A DNA stretch of 9,741 nt from Burkholderiales bacterium (GTDB lineage: Bacteria; Pseudomonadota; Gammaproteobacteria; Burkholderiales; SG8-41). Numbering within the stretch: the stretch's first letter is position 1; every line of letters begins with the position of its first letter. The stretch covers positions 1-9,741 of the forward strand of contig SYEN01000090.1 of the NCBI GenBank assembly GCA_005800795.1, written 5' to 3'. Made by a program: the position numbers and the translations under genes. This document shows positions 6,224 through 9,741 of the stretch, in pieces. Below the pieces are notes generated by a model, which was not told where the DNA came from, ran no database searches, and saw only the letters and a list, made by a program, of their open reading frames with translations.

Positions 6224-6967
6224 ATGAATGGTCCGTTGGATGCGAACGCATTGAATGCTGTCATGCGCTTGACCGATGCGACGGATTTCCTTGTGCGCTC
6301 GCGGCGCGAAATGGTCCGTGTGTGGTGCGCGGTGCTTGAAGCCGGTGCCGCGCTGACGATCAGGGTCATGAACAGCGAGGACACTGCGGAAAGCACGCTG
6401 CTCGAGGTGGACGAGGCGGGTAACCGCTTGCTGCTGGAATGTCCGCCCGGCTGGCTCGCCATGACGTGCCGCCACGACATGGGCGACAGCCTGATGCTGA
6501 CGGGCGTGCTCGACGGCATGAAGATCCAGTTTCAGTCGAGCATGGGTGAAATCGCTGAAGTGGACGGCACACGCGCGCTGAGTTTGCGCATGCCGGAGTT
6601 TCTGTGGCGCTTTCAGCGCCGCCGTGGTGCCCGCCGGCAGGTCGAAGGATTGAAGATCAGGCTGAATCTGGGGTTCACGGAAGCCGATGCGCAGGTGACT
6701 GATTTGGGCTCGGGCGGCATCGGGGTGCTCAACTGCGACAGCGCATTGCGCTTGCAGCCGGGTGAAACGCTGCACGGCTGCGCCATCATCTTGCCGGGCG
6801 TCGGTCAGATCGCCGTGGGCCTGACCGTGCGCGACGTCACGCCCGAGCGATGGTCGAACGGGCAGGATGGATGGGCAGTCGCGCGCGTGGGCTGCGAGTT
6901 CACTGAACTCGACCGCCACACGCAGCAACTATTGGCGCATTGTCTGGAGGCGCTGGCGGAAGATTAA
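6224..6967 (+). CDS. PilZ-domain c-di-GMP effector, YcgR-like
   Basis: A 247-residue cytoplasmic protein with the two-part layout of YcgR: an N-terminal YcgR/PilZN-like beta domain (about 18-125) and a C-terminal PilZ domain (about 128-245). The c-di-GMP arginine motif is present as QRRRGARRQ (131-139; R133-xxx-R137 or R134-xxx-R138). The second motif, normally DxSxxG, reads DLGSGG (160-165), with Gly where Ser is expected. VGCEFTELD (222-230) is the usual closing strand. YcgR proteins slow flagellar rotation when they bind c-di-GMP; whether this one does so is not shown, since no flagellar gene is in the window. ATG 6224 has GGAG 9 bases upstream; GTG 6218 and 6221 are in-frame alternatives. 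It converges on the SDR gene, 45 bases away. Confidence 0.82.
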   Translation: MNGPLDANALNAVMRLTDATDFLVRSRREMVRVWCAVLEAGAALTIRVMNSEDTAESTLLEVDEAGNRLLLECPPGWLAMTCRHDMGDSLMLTGVLDGMKIQFQSSMGEIAEVDGTRALSLRMPEFLWRFQRRRGARRQVEGLKIRLNLGFTEADAQVTDLGSGGIGVLNCDSALRLQPGETLHGCAIILPGVGQIAVGLTVRDVTPERWSNGQDGWAVARVGCEFTELDRHTQQLLAHCLEALAED

Positions 6968-6982
6968 ACATGTAAAAAGATT

Positions 6983-7000
6983 AATAAAAACAAATACTTA
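6983..7000 (+). repeat. 18-bp intergenic repeat, copy 2
   Basis: This is an exact copy of AATAAAAACAAATACTTA (see 4856-4873), in the 45-base gap between the convergent PilZ and SDR genes. Read on the minus strand it is T-rich (TTTGTTTTTATT) and follows the SDR stop, so it could help end that transcript, but no stem-loop precedes it. Confidence 0.7.
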
Positions 7001-7012
7001 TAGTGCATCTTG

Positions 7013-7786
7013 CTACAACACGCCTGAGGTGCCGCCATCGAGATTCAACGAGCTGCCGGTGACATAGCTGCCCATCGACGACATGAAGAACACGATGGCG
7101 TTGGCGGCTTCTTCCGCCTCGCCGAATCGCGCCATGGGAATGTCTTTGGAGTTGTCGTTGTAATACTTCTCCGGGCTGATGCTGTTGTTGACCATGCGCC
7201 GGTCGTGCTGGCCGGATTTGATTTTGCCGATGCACACGGTGTTCACCAGAATATTCTCGGGCGCATATTCCTTCGACAACGCCTTGGTGATCACCAGACC
7301 GGCTGCGCGCGACAGCGAAGTCGGCATGGAGCCGGCGCCCGGTTGTTTGGCGCTGGAAATCGTGATGTTGACGATACGTCCGCCGCCGCGTTTACGCATT
7401 TCGGGAATCGCGCGGCGCAGGCAACGAATTGCACCGTAGACTTTGATGTCGATGTCGATTTGCCACATCTTGTCGTCGATTTCGAGAAACTTGCCGCGCT
7501 GCGACAGCCCCGCGTTGTTGAGCAGCAAATCGACACCGCCGTACTTCTTGACGGTTTCGTCGAACAACCGGTTGACATCGGCATCGCTGGTGACATCGGC
7601 CTTGACCGCCGTGACTTCGCCACCGTTCTTACGAATGTGCGCGGCGGTCTGATCCAGTTTTTCCTGGCCGCGCGCGCAGATGACAACCTTAGCGCCTTCA
7701 CGTGCGAGTACCTCTGCGGTGGCGCGGCCAATGCCGTCGCTGCCACCGGTGATGACTGCAACTTTGCCTTTGAGTCCTAAATCCAT
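7013..7786 (-). CDS. SDR-family oxidoreductase with altered catalytic residues
   Basis: A 257-residue Rossmann-fold protein of the short-chain dehydrogenase/reductase family. The cofactor motif TGGSDGIG (13-20) and NNAG (90-93) are clear, and the C-terminal LDGG (249-252) is typical. ARGQEK at 38-43 lies after the second strand, where Arg often signals NADP(H). The active site is unusual. Where YxxxK is expected the sequence is TSLSR (T156, R160), and the catalytic Asn of the VNLxG helix is Lys (IKVYG, K115). Ser (S144 or S145) is kept. The substrate is unknown, and a normal dehydrogenase reaction is doubtful. ATG 7786 has AGGAGA six bases upstream. A pair of TTGTTACG repeats lies 41-59 bases upstream. 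It may be a paralogue with another chemistry or a binding protein. Confidence 0.85.
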   Translation of the reverse strand: MDLGLKGKVAVITGGSDGIGRATAEVLAREGAKVVICARGQEKLDQTAAHIRKNGGEVTAVKADVTSDADVNRLFDETVKKYGGVDLLLNNAGLSQRGKFLEIDDKMWQIDIDIKVYGAIRCLRRAIPEMRKRGGGRIVNITISSAKQPGAGSMPTSLSRAAGLVITKALSKEYAPENILVNTVCIGKIKSGQHDRRMVNNSISPEKYYNDNSKDIPMARFGEAEEAANAIVFFMSSMGSYVTGSSLNLDGGTSGVL

Positions 7787-7792
7787 GTGAAA

Positions 7793-7798
7793 TCTCCT
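7793..7798 (-). promoter_or_regulatory. Ribosome binding site of the SDR gene
   Basis: AGGAGA on the minus strand, six bases before ATG 7786, is the strongest Shine-Dalgarno sequence in the window and fixes this start. Confidence 0.75.
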
Positions 7799-7826
7799 GT
7801 GAACCGTTGAATGGGATGAATTGCTG

Positions 7827-7845
7827 TTGTTACGGCATTGTTACG
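7827..7845. promoter_or_regulatory. Tandem TTGTTACG half-sites with 11-bp period
   Basis: TTGTTACG occurs at 7827-7834 and 7838-7845, one DNA turn apart, in the gap between the SDR gene and the divergent HtrA-like gene. Direct repeats with 11-bp period are the known geometry of OmpR/PhoB-type response regulator sites; the sequence only partly resembles the PhoB half-site CTGTCAT. It is closer to the SDR start (41 bases) than to the HtrA-like start. Regulator unknown. Confidence 0.4.
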
Positions 7846-7991
7846 AGGTTGGAAAGCGGGGAAACGCAAGGGCCATCAGGTCATAGCAGAGCCGCGGCAG
7901 ACGCGCCGGCAGAGGTTGGCACTATTTTAGCGTGAATCGCGCCGCACTTACCAAACGTGGAAAATCGTCGTAGCATACGTCAGAACTTACC

Positions 7992-7995
7992 GGAG
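7992..7995 (+). promoter_or_regulatory. Ribosome binding site that fixes the HtrA-like start
   Basis: GGAG lies six bases before GTG 8002. The longer frame from GTG 7957 has no such site and would put 15 polar residues before the signal peptide. Confidence 0.6.
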
Positions 7996-8001
7996 ACTAA
8001 C

Positions 8002-9054
8002 GTGCATAACTTCGCTCACCGAATCCGAATCCTCAAGGTTGCCGCCATTGGTTGTGCGCTGCTAGCCGCGTTGACCGTCACCAGTGTCGTCCGGGCGCAA
8101 GACGCCCCCACACCCGATGGACCTGCGCCCGCAGTACCTAGGGCAAAACCGGAAATGACAGTGGACGCTTTGTCGGTGGTGCGCGTGCGTGCCCATGCTA
8201 CGGCCGATGCGCGCAGCGGCCGCACGCTGGGGCGCAATCGAGAAGGTACTGGCGTGGTGATTGATTCCAGTGGCTTGATCCTCACCATCGGATACCTCAT
8301 CACCGAGGCGGAAAAAGTCGAAGTCAACACAGCCGACGGCAAGGTGTATCCCGCCACTGTGATGGGCTTCGACAACGCCACCGGGTTGGGCCTGCTGAAA
8401 TCGTTGGTGCCGGTGCCAATCAAGCCGATCGACTTGGGGCTGTCGTCTGAAGCCAAGGAGCGCGACATGGTGCTGATCGTCGGCTTCGATGGCGTGGCGC
8501 CTGCGTATGTGGTGTCAAAACGCCAGTTCGTCGGCTACTGGGAGTATCTGCTGGCTGAGGCGATCTACACCGCGCCTGCCACGGTGAATTGGCAGGGTGC
8601 GGCGCTGGTGAGCAAGGAGGGCAAGCTGCTCGGCATCGGCTCGCTGGCCGTGGGTAATGCGATGGGGCCATCCGGTAATGTGCCGGGCAATATGTTCGTG
8701 CCGATTGATGTTCTGAAACCCGTGATTGGTGACTTTATTGCCAATGGGCGTTCCACCGCGCAGTCGCGGCCGTGGCTGGGGGTCAGCTCGCAGGAAGTCG
8801 GTGGCAATCTGCTGGTGGTGCGCGTGTCGCCAGAAGGCCCTGCCGACCAAGCCGGCCTGAAAGCCGGTGATATCATCGTCGGCATATCCGGCGAGGGCAT
8901 CAAGGGGCAGGCTGATTTTTACACGCGCCTGTGGAAAATCGGCGGCGCAGGTGTTGAAGTCACACTGGATGTGCTGCGCGGCAATAAAGTCGAAAACCTG
9001 AGTGTGAAGAGCGCGGACCGGAATGCGTATTTCCGCGTGAAAGCCACCTATTAG
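8002..9054 (+). CDS. Exported HtrA/DegP-like protein with PDZ domain, apparent pseudoprotease
   Basis: A 350-residue protein with a Sec signal peptide (HRIRILK, then a hydrophobic run, cleavage probably after VRA at residue 32), so periplasmic. A Pro-rich linker (35-50) leads to a trypsin-like S1C fold (about 55-240) and one PDZ domain (about 257-336; WLGV, GPADQAGLKAGDII). The fold markers of HtrA are present, but the triad is not. His of TNNHVV is Tyr (TIGYLI, Y98), Asp of TDLAVLK is Gly (TGLGLLK, G128), and the GNSGG Ser region reads VNWQGAALV (195-203), with no Ser. It is therefore probably not a protease and may act as a chaperone, scaffold or sensor. A PhnD-like binding protein gene follows after 57 bases, suggesting a shared job. 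Start GTG 8002 was chosen from the Shine-Dalgarno site and signal peptide. Confidence 0.85.
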   Translation: MHNFAHRIRILKVAAIGCALLAALTVTSVVRAQDAPTPDGPAPAVPRAKPEMTVDALSVVRVRAHATADARSGRTLGRNREGTGVVIDSSGLILTIGYLITEAEKVEVNTADGKVYPATVMGFDNATGLGLLKSLVPVPIKPIDLGLSSEAKERDMVLIVGFDGVAPAYVVSKRQFVGYWEYLLAEAIYTAPATVNWQGAALVSKEGKLLGIGSLAVGNAMGPSGNVPGNMFVPIDVLKPVIGDFIANGRSTAQSRPWLGVSSQEVGGNLLVVRVSPEGPADQAGLKAGDIIVGISGEGIKGQADFYTRLWKIGGAGVEVTLDVLRGNKVENLSVKSADRNAYFRVKATY

Positions 9055-9111
9055 CCACCGTATTGAACCTGCGCACCCTTGTTTCCTTTGCGAGTCTTCA
9101 GACATCACTCC

Positions 9112-9741
9112 ATGAACAAATTTCACTTGACCTTTGCGAAAATGGCCATTAGAAGCCTGCGATTGTGGTGCGCCAGTTTTACCGCCGCCATCTCACTGGC
9201 AGCTGCAGCGCATGCGCAGGGTACGCCAGAAACCTTCACTATCGGCGTGCTGCCCAATGTCAGCGCGCGTGTGATCCTGGCAAATTACGCGCCGATGCGT
9301 GAATACTTTGAGCGTGAACTGAAGCGCAAAGTAGAAATCGCCACCGCTGCTGATTTTCGCGCATTTAGCGCTGCCACCCTGCACGGGGATTACCAATTGG
9401 CCGTCACCGCGGCCAACGTTGGTCGCGTGAATCAGCTCGATGGCAAGTGGGAGCCGATTGCCATCTACGAACCGGCGATTCCGGGTCTGCTGGTGGCGGG
9501 TGCCGCCAATACCGACAACACGGTGCAACAAATCAAGGGCAAGTCACTGGCGCTGGCCAATCCGCAATCGCTGGTGGCATTGGTGGGGCTGAAATGGCTG
9601 CGCGATCAGGGCCTGCAGGCCGACCGCGATTTCAAAATTACCCGCGCTGGTAACGACGATAGTCTCGGCACGCTGATCCGCTCCGGCGAGGCGCCGATGG
9701 CGATCATGAGCATGGGTGAATTTCGCGCCATCAGTGAAGAA
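9112..9741 (+). CDS. PhnD-like periplasmic substrate-binding protein (3' end outside the window)
   Basis: The frame is open from ATG 9112 to the window edge (210 codons, no stop), so the C-terminal part is missing. Residues 1-35 form a signal peptide ending AHA before QGTPE. The mature part begins TFTIGVLPNVSARVIL, the usual start of PhnD-type (phosphate/phosphonate-binding) solute-binding proteins. YAPMREYFERELKRKVEI and a later IKGKSLALANPQSLVALVG stretch also fit that family. Such proteins feed ABC importers or act as the sensory part of signalling systems; no permease or ATPase is in view, so the ligand and partner are open. It follows the HtrA-like gene by 57 bases on the same strand, a probable operon. 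The start lacks a clear Shine-Dalgarno sequence; ATG at codon 11 is an alternative. Confidence 0.82.
   Translation, partial: MNKFHLTFAKMAIRSLRLWCASFTAAISLAAAAHAQGTPETFTIGVLPNVSARVILANYAPMREYFERELKRKVEIATAADFRAFSAATLHGDYQLAVTAANVGRVNQLDGKWEPIAIYEPAIPGLLVAGAANTDNTVQQIKGKSLALANPQSLVALVGLKWLRDQGLQADRDFKITRAGNDDSLGTLIRSGEAPMAIMSMGEFRAISEE

Noticed and set aside
5758..6251. Minus-strand frames with GGNRTPDLTLTKRLLYQLSY, WRESNPRPDAYEAPALPAELQRLG and LEGIEPPT
   Set aside because: These are the well-known spurious peptides obtained by translating antisense through a tRNA gene; the tRNA-Thr at 6019-6094 explains them.
5858..6928. 356-codon minus-strand open frame
   Set aside because: It runs antisense through the pyrD 3' end, the tRNA and the PilZ gene, and has biased His/Arg/Gln-rich composition and no domain. 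It is a GC-rich shadow frame.
7205..7780. 191-codon plus-strand open frame
   Set aside because: It is antisense to the clearly recognisable SDR gene and has no domain of its own.
8515..9126. 203-codon minus-strand open frame
   Set aside because: It is antisense to the HtrA-like gene, with no family resemblance and no ribosome binding site.

Overview
The window reads as chromosomal DNA from a Gram-negative proteobacterium, most likely a betaproteobacterium. The pointers are a class 2 (quinone-linked) PyrD, a YcgR-like PilZ protein, periplasmic proteins with Sec-type signal peptides, a CCA-encoding tRNA-Thr gene and a cyclase-TPR family that I associate with Burkholderiales and Bradyrhizobium. 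The class is an inference from gene content; no marker gene settles it.

Left third (1-4010): a cyclic-nucleotide signalling cluster, mostly on the minus strand. In transcription order it holds an intact Crp/Fnr regulator (3963-3304), a second Crp/Fnr gene 14 bases behind it that carries an in-frame amber codon (3289-2561), and a class III nucleotide cyclase with a TolB-like segment and a TPR domain that is split by a frameshift (1948-85). A stand-alone LuxR-type DNA-binding domain gene lies between them on the plus strand (2286-2528). The region between the cyclase and luxR starts holds a perfect 16-bp palindrome with Crp-like geometry (TGTG-N8-CACA) and a perfect 9-bp hairpin. Second messenger synthesis, two candidate receptors and a candidate operator therefore sit within 4 kb, but two of the genes are broken as read.

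Middle (4010-6967): housekeeping genes on the plus strand. pyrE and pyrD, 30 bases apart, encode steps 5 and 4 of pyrimidine synthesis. A tRNA-Thr(CGT) gene with its own promoter-like sequence follows, then a PilZ/YcgR-like c-di-GMP effector gene.

Right third (6968-9741): a minus-strand SDR gene whose product lacks the usual catalytic Asn, Tyr and Lys. Divergent from it are an exported HtrA-like protein with a PDZ domain but no recognisable catalytic triad, and a PhnD-like periplasmic binding protein that runs off the end of the window.

The most notable points are the decaying or frameshifted cAMP-type circuit with its Crp-like palindrome, two enzyme folds that appear to have lost their catalytic residues (SDR and HtrA), and an exact 18-bp repeat in two intergenic gaps 2.1 kb apart. 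I see no CRISPR array, insertion sequence, phage gene or rRNA.
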